Assembly: GCA_030691295.1 (NCBI GenBank)
Contig: JAUYEQ010000147.1
Span: forward strand, 1-8,123
Reading direction: 5' to 3'
From: Bacteroidota bacterium
GTDB taxonomy: Bacteria > Bacteroidota > Bacteroidia > Bacteroidales > Prolixibacteraceae
DNA length: 8,123 nt
Shown: one piece after another, positions 1 to 7,016 of the stretch
Layout of the letters: every line of letters starts with the position of its first letter
Position numbering within the stretch: position 1 is the first letter of the stretch
The notes under the pieces: model-generated
The model's input: the letters and a program-made list of their open reading frames with translations, nothing else
The model's database searches: none
What the model was told of the DNA's origin: nothing
Translations under genes and position numbers: made by a program

Positions 1-975
1 ATGGAATCCACAGCAGCCATATTCGGGGTTCATCGGATAATTGAGCGCATTGCCCCAATCCAGACGGCCTTTTGGTGTACCATCGTTGATCGAACGTTGA
101 ATGGCAAAAACAGATTCAGTACTGTTTTTATCCTTTTCCCACAGAAAATTATAGGCAAAATCGCTAAACAGGGAATATTTCCCTGAATTGATTACCTGGT
201 CTGTTAAGGATACAACCTCGTTTAAAGTTGCAGCATTGATGGATTTCACATTGTTTGTTTCGTCCTGTTCGAATGCCATATAGAGCTTTACTTTTGCAAG
301 ATAGGCCATAGCTGTGTATTTGTTCGGACGTCCGGCATCTGCTTGTGTTTCCGGCAAATTTGCAACCCCATCCTGAAATTCAGCGGCAATGTTATCCCAC
401 AACTGTTTGCTGGTCAGATCATCGTTTGAAACTTTTCCAAAACCATCTCCCTCGATAGTTTCATCAATCCAGGGAATACGGTTAAACATGGTTTTCAGAA
501 GGAAATACTGGTGACCACGTAAAAAACGGACTTCTGCAATGCGTTGTTTTTTCATCGGAACTTCTACTTCTGTTACAACCGCTAACCTTTTTAATGCTTC
601 GTTGCAACGCGAAATCCCTACATATAGACGATACCATTTCTGATCGAGAAGCGGATTGTTAGGGGTATTGATCTTAAAGAGTTCAAGGAAATTGAATTCC
701 TGAATATCCCCTGTACCATCACCACCTTTATAGGCATCGCCACTGGTAATATCGGCATAAGGCCATAGAGAGTTGGGCGCTGTATAATGGTCGTTTCCTA
801 ATTCTGCATAAGCTGCAATTACCATTCCGTCAATATTTTCAGGTGTATTTAATTGATCGCTGCTTACGGTTGCCTGCGGTGGGAGGTCAAGGAAATCGTT
901 CGAGCATGATAACTGACCAAAAGCCAGAATAAGCAATGAAGCGAATAGCTTTATTTTTGTATGAATATTTCTCAT
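1..975 (-). CDS. SusD/RagB-family outer-membrane lipoprotein, 3' end outside window
   Basis: This is a surface glycan-binding lipoprotein that partners the SusC transporter encoded just upstream. I read 325 codons from ATG at 975 to base 1 without a stop. SusD proteins are usually about 500-600 residues, so roughly the last third lies outside the window. Residues 1-23 form a lipoprotein signal peptide with a lipobox ending LSC; Cys24 is the predicted lipidation site and is followed by SNDFLDLPP, the usual SusD N-terminus. The family's helical (TPR-like) core is recognisable around AEVRFLRGHQYF (147-158) and the segment at 215-233 (GRPNKYTAMAYLAKVKLYM). The start lies 11 bp after the SusC stop, so the two are translationally linked in one operon. 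The start is well supported because the signal peptide begins directly after it. Family assignment is firm. The glycan bound (fructan or a fructose-containing oligosaccharide) is inferred only from the kinase and transporter genes in the operon. Confidence 0.93.
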   Translation of the reverse strand, partial: MRNIHTKIKLFASLLILAFGQLSCSNDFLDLPPQATVSSDQLNTPENIDGMVIAAYAELGNDHYTAPNSLWPYADITSGDAYKGGDGTGDIQEFNFLELFKINTPNNPLLDQKWYRLYVGISRCNEALKRLAVVTEVEVPMKKQRIAEVRFLRGHQYFLLKTMFNRIPWIDETIEGDGFGKVSNDDLTSKQLWDNIAAEFQDGVANLPETQADAGRPNKYTAMAYLAKVKLYMAFEQDETNNVKSINAATLNEVVSLTDQVINSGKYSLFSDFAYNFLWEKDKNSTESVFAIQRSINDGTPKGRLDWGNALNYPMNPEYGCCGFH

Positions 976-986
976 CTTACTAATTA

Positions 987-3900
987 TTAAAATGTTAAGT
1001 TAACTCCTAATGTGATTGTCCTTGGGATTGGATAGGCAAAATTTGGGTTTTCAGGATCAACTCCGGTATATTTATCTGAACCATTGTTGTCTTTAATTGT
1101 AAACAAATTTTGTCCCTGAACATAGATTCTGGCACTCGCCATTTTTACAGATTCCATTATACTCTTCGGGATAGTATATCCTGCCTGAAGATTGCGCAAT
1201 TTCAAATAGGATCCATTCTCGATAAAATAGGATGAATACCTGCTTTCGTTGTTGGTATCGGTAAGTGTCAGCATCGGAATAGTAGAACCTGAATTTGTCG
1301 GCGACCAAGCATCGAGTGTCCTTGCGCCAAAGTTGGTTCCTTGCCATATAGACGTAAAATCGGTTAAATGCTTGTAATCATTGTAAACCTGGGCGCCGGA
1401 GATTCCCTGAAAGAATACTGACACATCAAAACCTTTGTAACTTATATTAGCACTAATTCCGTATTCGAAATCCGGATTTGGATCACCAATCCAGGTTCTG
1501 TCAAGCGCATTCACAATTCCATCTGGTTTGTTCACATACTTGCCCTCTGCATCCAATCCACCAATATCTTTATACCTGATGCGGCCAATAGCCTTCCCGG
1601 GTTGTGCTGCATAAGCGTCAACTTCAGCCTGATTCTGGAAAAGTCCATCCGCTACATATCCGAATTGAGCAAGGTCAGAATGTCCCAATACACTCTTACC
1701 ATTTGCAGGATCTCCCGGATAACCGGTCAAAACATCTTCCGGCAAATAAGTTACTTCACGTTTGTAAGTTGAAATATTTCCTGAAATACTTAATTCTATT
1801 CCATTGTCGAACTTGGTTTCATATCCCAAAACAAATTCCAATCCTTTAACATTTAAAGATGCGCCATTTACCCACTGATTTCCACCTTCGCCTTTTGCTG
1901 CCAGATATGGCGGCTCCAACAAAATATTTTTGGTGTCTTTTACGAAGTAATCTAAACTCCCAATGATCTTTTGTCCGAAGAATCCATAATCCAAACCAAA
2001 GTTGGTTTGTTCTGCTTCTTCCCATCTTAGCAGCGAGTTGCCTTCTCTGATTTTACGGAATCCTGAAGGAAGTGCACCTCCATCAGAACCGGAAATATCA
2101 TAAGATGTGCCCGAATCAAAATCCCATGTTGGATCAATGCCCGTATCTGTTTTATAGATTGAGTAGATAGCCTCATTGTTAATTTCCTGGTTACCTGTTT
2201 TACCCCAACCAGCCCTAAGCTTCAGATTTGAAACACTTTTAATGTTATCCTTGATGAAAGATTCCTCACTAAGCCTCCAGCCGAATGAGAATGCCGGGAA
2301 AATACCATACTGATTATCCTTACCAAAACGTGAGGACCCATCGCGACGAACGGTTGCTGAAGCAAGATATCTGTCGTTGTAGGAATAATTAATTTTTCCG
2401 AAGTAGGATAATAAAGAGTTGGCTGCGCCTCCTCCTCCGTTCAGGAATTTTGATGTGCCCGAACTCAGGTACATATAGTTGTCGTCCTGAATCACGTACC
2501 CTTCACGGCTTCCGTAGAAAGTGACAAATTGTGCTTTAATGGCTTCCATACCTGTCAGGAATTCAGCAGAATGATTGCCTTTCTTGATTTTATAATTTAA
2601 TGTATTTGACCAGGTCCATGCCATATTGTGATCTTGCGACATGGTGGTACGACTAATATCGCTGATCAGGAACCCTGAAGCATAAGTGTAATCCATCCTG
2701 CGGTAATACCTTTCAGTATAATCGATACCAAAATTGCTTCTGAAATTTAGGTCTTTAATAATTTCGAGGTCTGCATAAAGGTTACCAAAAATGCGTGCAG
2801 AATTGGATACATTCTGTTTGTTGTCTTCTATAAGCCTAACGGGATTGTGACGGTCAGTCATGCCCGGAGCCGGACCACCCCAGGCGCCATCTACTGAACG
2901 CACTGGAACGACAGGCTGTTGAACCAATGAAAGATACATGACATCGCCAACAGGTATTTCAGTATTATTAATTTTAGAAATTGACAGGTTTTCACCAACT
3001 TTTAATTTTCCTCCCAGAAAATTATAGTCCGAATTGATGCGGGCTGTGTATTTTTTGTGATTCGTTTCTTTGATAATACCATTGTTGTCGAAATAATTCA
3101 ATGACAACAACGTTGTTCCTTTTTCGCTACCACTTGTAAATGTAAGGTTCTGCGATTGAAGAAAAGCTAGCTGTGAAACTTCATCTACCCATTTTGTGTC
3201 GGCAGGCCGCATGGTTTGGGCAGGATCAATAAATTCAGGGAAAAGAATTTTATCTAAAACAGCGGTGTTGCTGGCGTCCCTGTGCCACTCATAGCTGTAG
3301 ATATTTGAAGTAGGGGTTCGTCCATCGTTGATCGATGCCTGCCAGTTAACATATCCCCTGTCATAGGCGTTCAAAACATCCAGCTTTTTGGCATAGTTTT
3401 GAATAGTGTAATATGAACTGTATTCAATTTTACTTGATCCGACTTTCCCTTTTTTTGTAGTAATCAGAATTACGCCGTTGTTGGCCCGCGAACCATAAAT
3501 ACTTGATGCGGAAGCATCCTTTAAAACCTGCATTGACTCAATGTCGTTTGCATTTAGTTGCTCGATGCCGCCTGTTGTCGGAATACCGTCGATAATGTAA
3601 AGCGGATCATTAAACCCCCCAGCCATAGTGCTACCCCCTCTGATTCGAACTGTTGCACCTCCACCGGGAGACCCGTCAGTTTTAACGTAAACTCCTGCTA
3701 CCTGACCCTGAAGTGCTTTCATAATATTCCCGGTGGGAACCTCTTTCAGCTTATCTATTTCTACTACGCCAACAGAGCCAGTCAGATCTGCCCTTCGTTG
3801 AGTCTGATAACCGGTTACGATCACCTCGTCCAACCCACGTATTTCTTCCTCTAGAACCACATTAATGGATGTGCGTCCGCCAACTGAAATTTCCTGCGGT

Positions 3901-4157
3901 TTCATTCCAACAAAGCTGAAATTCAAGGTCGCATTTGTAGTTGTTTTAATGGAATAATTGCCATCAAAATCAGTAATAGCGCCATTCACAGTACCTTTTT
4001 CAACGATGGTTACACCCGGCAATCCAGCACCCGTTTGTTCAGTAACTTTTCCGGTGACTGATACCTGTTGGGCTATTGCCTCCAATGAGAATAAAAATGC
4101 CAAAAGGAGGAAAATTCCTCTGGCCATTTGTTTCAAAATAATGCATCTTTTCTTCAT
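987..4157 (-). CDS. SusC/RagA-family TonB-linked outer-membrane transporter
   Basis: This 1056-residue protein imports oligosaccharides across the outer membrane using TonB energy, with the SusD protein as its lid. The order is: signal peptide about 1-29 (cleavage near AIA/QQ); carboxypeptidase-regulatory-like beta domain about 32-104 (VTGKVTEQTGAGLPGVTI through TSINVVLEE); TonB box DEVIVTGY at 110-117; and a plug domain with RIRGG at 171-175, DPLYIIDGIP at 184-193 and VLKDASASSIYGSRANNGVI at 211-230. A beta-barrel follows and ends in GVNLTF with a C-terminal Phe, typical of outer-membrane barrels. There is no N-terminal STN domain, so it does not look like an anti-sigma-signalling transducer. 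Length is normal. The start sits 7 bp after the fructokinase stop, which indicates cotranscription. A second in-frame ATG at codon 11 (4127) would also leave a workable signal peptide, so the exact start is slightly uncertain. Substrate is inferred from neighbours, not visible in the protein. Confidence 0.96.
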   Translation of the reverse strand: MKKRCIILKQMARGIFLLLAFLFSLEAIAQQVSVTGKVTEQTGAGLPGVTIVEKGTVNGAITDFDGNYSIKTTTNATLNFSFVGMKPQEISVGGRTSINVVLEEEIRGLDEVIVTGYQTQRRADLTGSVGVVEIDKLKEVPTGNIMKALQGQVAGVYVKTDGSPGGGATVRIRGGSTMAGGFNDPLYIIDGIPTTGGIEQLNANDIESMQVLKDASASSIYGSRANNGVILITTKKGKVGSSKIEYSSYYTIQNYAKKLDVLNAYDRGYVNWQASINDGRTPTSNIYSYEWHRDASNTAVLDKILFPEFIDPAQTMRPADTKWVDEVSQLAFLQSQNLTFTSGSEKGTTLLSLNYFDNNGIIKETNHKKYTARINSDYNFLGGKLKVGENLSISKINNTEIPVGDVMYLSLVQQPVVPVRSVDGAWGGPAPGMTDRHNPVRLIEDNKQNVSNSARIFGNLYADLEIIKDLNFRSNFGIDYTERYYRRMDYTYASGFLISDISRTTMSQDHNMAWTWSNTLNYKIKKGNHSAEFLTGMEAIKAQFVTFYGSREGYVIQDDNYMYLSSGTSKFLNGGGGAANSLLSYFGKINYSYNDRYLASATVRRDGSSRFGKDNQYGIFPAFSFGWRLSEESFIKDNIKSVSNLKLRAGWGKTGNQEINNEAIYSIYKTDTGIDPTWDFDSGTSYDISGSDGGALPSGFRKIREGNSLLRWEEAEQTNFGLDYGFFGQKIIGSLDYFVKDTKNILLEPPYLAAKGEGGNQWVNGASLNVKGLEFVLGYETKFDNGIELSISGNISTYKREVTYLPEDVLTGYPGDPANGKSVLGHSDLAQFGYVADGLFQNQAEVDAYAAQPGKAIGRIRYKDIGGLDAEGKYVNKPDGIVNALDRTWIGDPNPDFEYGISANISYKGFDVSVFFQGISGAQVYNDYKHLTDFTSIWQGTNFGARTLDAWSPTNSGSTIPMLTLTDTNNESRYSSYFIENGSYLKLRNLQAGYTIPKSIMESVKMASARIYVQGQNLFTIKDNNGSDKYTGVDPENPNFAYPIPRTITLGVNLTF

Positions 4158-4164
4158 AGTTTGT

Positions 4165-5061
4165 TTACTTTGAGATTAATAACTGTTCAATTTCTTTCCT
4201 ATCATATTCCGGAGTTGCTCCGGCTTTACTTGCCACAAATGCTCCGGCAGCACAGGCAAATTCAAGCGCTTTGTCGTTTGTTTTTCCTTCGAGCAAGGCA
4301 GCGATGAACCCAGCAAGGAATGCATCGCCTGCACCGACAGTATCAACAGCATCCACTTTAAATCCTGAATGTTCAAAAAATTCTCCATCGGAATAAAGCA
4401 ATGCGCCTTTGTCGCCTTTGGTTACAATTACCATTTTCGAGTTGAATTCTTCGGCAAACCATCTCACCAGACTTTCCTCGTCGTGTTTGTGCTTGTTGTA
4501 CCATTGTCCGAAAACGCCCAGTTCCTCATCGTTCAACTTAACGATGTCCGATTTGAGGATAAGCTGCTCGACAATTTCTCTTGTGTCATAAGGTTGACGT
4601 AGATTTACATCAATGAGTTTCACGACATCATTTTCGAGCAACCGGAGAATTGTATTCCTTGTTTCAGGATTACGGGAAGCCAGTGTTCCGTAGATGATCA
4701 GGCCTGATGATTTTGCCTGAAGGATCAGAGAATCAGTTAAAACCAGGTTGTCCCAGGCAACCGGTTCGCAGATTTCGTAGGTAGCATTGTTGTTTTCATC
4801 CAAATGAACCAATACTTCGCTGGTAGGAAGTGTTTCGTCAGTCTGAATCAGATCAGTTTGCAAACCAGAATCTTCCAGAAAAGCAAGTAATTTTTTGCCT
4901 TGATCATCATTCCCAACTTTACTGGAAATGGAAACTTTCTGTCCGATACGGTTTAGGTGCAAGGCCACGTTCATTGGGGCGCCTCCCGGTTTTGCTCCTG
5001 AAGGGAGATTGTCCCAAAGGATTTCCCCGATGCACAGAATTTGATTGTTCTTTATTTTCAT
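4165..5061 (-). CDS. PfkB-family carbohydrate kinase, probable fructokinase
   Basis: This 298-residue cytoplasmic sugar kinase most likely converts fructose plus ATP to fructose 6-phosphate. The ribokinase/PfkB fold is clear. The N-terminal sugar-binding segment has GEILWDNLPSGAKPGGAPMN (12-31), where Asp17 and the Gly-Gly pair at 25-26 are expected to contact the sugar. DVNLRQP is at 151-157 and KLNDEE at 175-180. The second PfkB signature DTVGAGDAFLAGF (240-252) contains the anion-hole GAGD with catalytic base Asp246. The length is usual for bacterial fructokinases, and the GEILWD opening is typical of ScrK-like/Bacteroidota fructokinases rather than ribokinase or KDG kinase. It lies 164 bp downstream of the MFS sugar-porter gene and 7 bp upstream of susC. 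This matches fructan loci in which kinase and inner-membrane transporter accompany SusCD. Family is certain; fructose specificity is probable by synteny and sequence style, with another ketose or hexose as the alternative. Confidence 0.88.
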   Translation of the reverse strand: MKIKNNQILCIGEILWDNLPSGAKPGGAPMNVALHLNRIGQKVSISSKVGNDDQGKKLLAFLEDSGLQTDLIQTDETLPTSEVLVHLDENNNATYEICEPVAWDNLVLTDSLILQAKSSGLIIYGTLASRNPETRNTILRLLENDVVKLIDVNLRQPYDTREIVEQLILKSDIVKLNDEELGVFGQWYNKHKHDEESLVRWFAEEFNSKMVIVTKGDKGALLYSDGEFFEHSGFKVDAVDTVGAGDAFLAGFIAALLEGKTNDKALEFACAAGAFVASKAGATPEYDRKEIEQLLISK

Positions 5062-5225
5062 GAGAAAATATCGGTATTAATTAATTGATTATTAAGCGTT
5101 CTCATGGAACTCACACGCCAGGAAGCATCCACTTTGAACATTTATTTTCATTCTGTTTTTGTGCCGCCTCCTTTAAAATATTTCCAGCGGCATGTTCGTT
5201 TCATCAGTATTTAGGATTTGAATTT
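5062..5225 (-). other. Intergenic spacer between MFS gene and fructokinase gene
   Basis: This 164-bp gap is much longer than the 7 and 11 bp gaps elsewhere in the operon. It holds a hairpin with 6-bp arms, TGCCGC (5162-5167) and GCGGCA (5187-5192), enclosing an AT-rich loop. Reading on the minus strand, the hairpin is not followed by a run of T, so it does not look like a terminator. I found no TAnnTTTG -7 element in the gap, so an internal promoter is not supported. The stretch next to the fructokinase start (about 5074-5095) is almost pure A/T, a common low-structure translation start context in Bacteroidota. Only tiny ORFs are present (17-19 codons), and none resembles anything I know. Confidence 0.5.
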
Positions 5226-6584
5226 TTATTTCGATTTTTTTCTGCGTTCTGTGAATTCAACCTGAATTTCTTCCAGCGATTTTCCTTTTGTTTCAGGAAT
5301 AACTTTCCAGGCAAAAAAGAAATGAAGAACCATCATCACTGCAAAGAATGCGAAGGAAGGTCCGCCGCCTACACCGGGCATTTCAGCAAAAATCGGGAAG
5401 CCCCAAATCAATGCAGCAGCCATGATCCAATGGGTGAAACTACCCAGTGCCTGTCCTTTTGAGCGTACTTTATTTGGAAAAATTTCAGAAAGAAAAACCC
5501 ACAAAACGGCTCCCTGTGAGAAAGCGAAGAAGGCGATGAATCCCATCAGGTAAATCATGACACCATATCCGCCGAACTCGCTAAAGTTGTTGGTGAAGAA
5601 AGCTTTGGAAAGCATCCCGAGGAAAAATATCATTCCGACAGAACCAATCATGAGCAGTGTGCGACGGCCGTAACGGTCGATTAAAAAGAGAGCGACAAAG
5701 GTGAAAAGTAAGTTGGTCGCGCCAATGGAAATGGATTGCAACAATGCGGCGTTGGTTGTAAAGCCGGCCATTTCGAAAACGCGGGGTGCATAAATCATGA
5801 TGGCATTTATACCGGCTAACTGGTTGAATGCAGCTATCAAAATAGCGAAAATGATAGGGTATCGGTTTTCTTTAACGAATAGTTTCCCGTGACCCAATTC
5901 CAGTTCCTGTCTTACCGATTTTTCAACGATGGCTACTTCTTCTTCCGGGTTTTCGGCCTGAATACGGGTGAAAACGGCCAATGCTTCGACGCTTCTGTTT
6001 TGGTTAACTAACCAGCGTGGACTTTCAGGAACAATAAAAAGTAAACCGAAAAACAGAACAGCAGGAAGACTTTCAACGCCAATCATCCATCTCCATGATC
6101 CTTCGGCGATTGCCTGAGCTAAAAAGTAATTCACTACGAATGCCAGAAATATGGCAGACACCACGAAAAACTGATTGAGTAAAACCAATTGTCCGCGTTT
6201 TTTTGCCGGGGAAATTTCAGCAATAAACATGGGGGTAACAACAGTGATACATCCTAAAAGTACTCCTGAAACAAAGCGGAAGAAAAGTAGCAACTCCCAG
6301 GTAAATGCTGTTGCGCTTCCGAGGGCTGCCAGAGAAAATAACCCGGAAAGTACTATTAATGATTTGCGGCGACCATATTTTTCGGCAGGCTTACCTATTA
6401 TTAATGTACCCAGGATGGTTCCCAGTATGGCAATGGTGATTGTAAAGCCAAGCCATGCACTGTTTAAATTAAAGATGGTTTGTAATTGGGAGGTGGTTCC
6501 CGACATCATGGCAATATCGTAGCCAAAAAGGAATCCGCCTAAAGCAATGATCAGTGAAATTGAAATGACGTTTTGTGTTTTCAT
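5226..6584 (-). CDS. MFS sugar porter family symporter, probable fructose transporter
   Basis: This 452-residue, probably 12-helix inner-membrane protein should carry a monosaccharide, likely fructose, from periplasm to cytoplasm, probably by proton symport. Sugar-porter hallmarks are all present: GGFLFGYD in helix 1 (16-23), the loop 2-3 motif ending GRRKS (71-75), RFVSGVLLG (103-111), the helix 4 end PMFIAEISPAKKRG (118-131), PESPRWL (186-192) before the central loop, NQLAGIN (254-260; the family norm is QQ-x2-GIN, so the first Gln is Asn here), DRYGRR (303-308), and PETKG (430-434) near the C-terminus. The frame is open up to an ATG at 6641, but that would add 19 residues with no family match and would start upstream of the predicted promoter element. 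I therefore chose ATG at 6584, giving MKTQNVISISLIIALGGFLFGYD. It is the first gene of the operon behind a rich operator region. The exact sugar is inferred from the kinase downstream. Confidence 0.92.
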   Translation of the reverse strand: MKTQNVISISLIIALGGFLFGYDIAMMSGTTSQLQTIFNLNSAWLGFTITIAILGTILGTLIIGKPAEKYGRRKSLIVLSGLFSLAALGSATAFTWELLLFFRFVSGVLLGCITVVTPMFIAEISPAKKRGQLVLLNQFFVVSAIFLAFVVNYFLAQAIAEGSWRWMIGVESLPAVLFFGLLFIVPESPRWLVNQNRSVEALAVFTRIQAENPEEEVAIVEKSVRQELELGHGKLFVKENRYPIIFAILIAAFNQLAGINAIMIYAPRVFEMAGFTTNAALLQSISIGATNLLFTFVALFLIDRYGRRTLLMIGSVGMIFFLGMLSKAFFTNNFSEFGGYGVMIYLMGFIAFFAFSQGAVLWVFLSEIFPNKVRSKGQALGSFTHWIMAAALIWGFPIFAEMPGVGGGPSFAFFAVMMVLHFFFAWKVIPETKGKSLEEIQVEFTERRKKSK

Positions 6585-6590
6585 AAGTCG

Positions 6591-6615
6591 TGGGAATAGA
6601 TTTTTTGTATTCCCA
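6591..6615 (-). promoter_or_regulatory. Perfect inverted repeat in MFS leader/start region
   Basis: TGGGAATA (6591-6598) and TATTCCCA (6608-6615) form a perfect 8-bp inverted repeat with a 9-nt AT-rich spacer. It begins 6 bp upstream of the MFS start codon and touches the end of the predicted -7 element. It could be a repressor operator across the transcription start, or, if transcription begins further upstream, an RNA hairpin beside the ribosome entry site. The repeat is directly visible; its role is inference. Confidence 0.5.
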
Positions 6616-6621
6616 AAACTA
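6614..6621 (-). promoter_or_regulatory. Candidate -7 promoter element for the sugar operon
   Basis: On the minus strand this reads TAGTTTTG, an exact match to the Bacteroidota -7 consensus TAnnTTTG. It lies 29 bp upstream of the MFS start codon and would place the transcription start near 6609. I see no good TTG-type -33 element at the expected spacing, which would fit a promoter that needs an activator bound upstream. Short consensus matches occur by chance in AT-rich DNA, so confidence is moderate. Confidence 0.45.
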
Positions 6622-6650
6622 CTGCCTACCCCAAAAAGCATGTATCCGAA

Positions 6651-6741
6651 ATGATACGAAGATGATCACCTATGATACATTCGGACACCCCAATTGCAAA
6701 CGTTTGCAGAAATGTTACATGAATGGCAGCTATGTTACATG
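6651..6741. repeat. Array of ATGTWACAT-like quasi-palindromes, possible regulator sites
   Basis: Plus-strand copies are ATGTTACATG at 6712-6721 and again, identical, at 6732-6741; ATGATACAT at 6672-6680; and a weaker ATGATACGA at 6651-6659. Start-to-start steps are 20, 40 and 21 bp, i.e. near-whole numbers of two helical turns, so all would face the same side of the DNA. Each unit is itself nearly palindromic (ATG-N3-CAT). The array brackets the LacI-type palindrome and lies about 40-130 bp upstream of the predicted transcription start, a usual place for activator sites. GTATC at 6642-6646 and GATAC at 6653-6657 add a further inverted repeat at the promoter-near end. I cannot name the regulator. 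Confidence 0.5.
6695..6708. promoter_or_regulatory. LacI/GalR-family operator-like palindrome
   Basis: TGCAAACGTTTGCA is a perfect 14-bp palindrome with the central CG and flanking AAAC/GTTT typical of LacI/GalR-family operators (compare the PurR site core GCAAACGTTTGC and the CcpA cre pattern). Its centre is 118 bp upstream of the MFS start codon and about 90 bp upstream of the predicted transcription start. LacI-family regulators commonly sense the sugar handled by the genes they control, which fits a fructose/fructan operon. No regulator gene is in the window. At this distance the site could act by looping with a second site or mark a promoter further upstream. Confidence 0.7.
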
Positions 6742-6825
6742 GTGCTGATTCACAACCTTAAAATTTTTTCAGTTCTGAAATAAATGGAGTGGGAGGATTT
6801 TGACCTCGGATTTTGATTTTTACGT

Positions 6826-6860
6826 AAAAAAAGGTGGCCTGTAATTTCTACAGCCACCTT
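6826..6860 (-). terminator. Rho-independent terminator, symmetrical on both strands
   Basis: The arms AAGGTGG (6831-6837) and CCACCTT (6854-6860) pair. After a single bulged C (6838), CTGTA (6839-6843) pairs with TACAG (6849-6853) around a 5-nt loop. On the minus strand the stem is followed by a run of seven T (complement of A at 6826-6832). On the plus strand it is followed by a T-rich tract (6859-6872), so it would also stop plus-strand transcription. It begins 22 bp after the HEPN remnant stop and insulates the MNT block from the sugar operon. Confidence 0.85.
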
Positions 6861-6871
6861 TTATAATTTTT

Positions 6872-6885
6872 TTCTGAACTTCTAA
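6872..6885. repeat. 14-bp direct repeat, copy 1
   Basis: TTCTGAACTTCTAA here is identical to 8095-8108. This copy spans the stop codon of the HEPN remnant and the bases after it, i.e. the point where homology to HEPN is lost. It may be chance, or a trace of a short-homology rearrangement. Confidence 0.35.
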
Positions 6886-7016
6886 TTCAGCTTTCTTAAA
6901 ACCTCTGCTTTTTTCAGAAGATATTCGCCGTAATTACTGACAGAAGACGTGAACTGGTCAATCAACTCAATCGCACATAAAATATCAGACAAGTGCTTTT
7001 TCCCCTGCTCTGTCAT
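6882..7016 (-). pseudogene. Truncated HEPN (DUF86/HepT-like) partner of the MNT gene
   Basis: A 44-codon frame starts at ATG 7016 and ends at TAG 6882. The opening MTEQGKKHLSDILCAIELIDQFTSSV and the later NYGEYLLKKAEVLRKL have the pattern of the first two helices of DUF86/HepT-like HEPN proteins (…DIL.AI..I..F…EYL…A..R.L). Intact members are about 110-120 residues and carry the RNase motif R-x4-6-H in the C-terminal half; that half is absent. The sequence after the stop runs straight into the terminator, leaving no room for the missing part in another frame. The start overlaps the MNT gene by 32 nt, the arrangement expected for an MNT-HEPN pair, and it is the overlap that makes this reading credible. 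If translated, the product should lack RNase activity. It could instead be an unrelated short ORF, but the position and pattern argue otherwise. Confidence 0.65.

Noticed and set aside
1..186. Plus-strand open frame of 61 codons at the window start
   Set aside because: It lies opposite the SusD coding sequence, which is read cleanly for 325 codons with a lipoprotein signal; the plus-strand product has no recognisable features.
5100..5160. Tiny minus-strand frame (19 codons) preceded by AAAGGAGG in the MFS-kinase gap
   Set aside because: The purine run is about 15 nt from the ATG, Bacteroidota rarely rely on such sites, and the peptide resembles nothing known. The match is probably chance.
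5085..5462. Plus-strand 125-codon frame over the MFS gene end and spacer
   Set aside because: It is mostly antisense to the MFS C-terminus, low in complexity and Phe/Cys-rich, with no family resemblance.
6585..6641. Longer start for the MFS gene at ATG 6641
   Set aside because: The 19 extra residues match nothing in the sugar-porter N-terminus and overlap the predicted promoter and inverted repeat; the ATG at 6584 gives the standard N-terminus.
6767..6780. Short palindrome TTTCAG-TT-CTGAAA between the terminator and the operator array
   Set aside because: The 6-bp arms in AT-rich DNA are weak evidence. There is no strong T-run on the minus strand, and the site is not part of the phased array.
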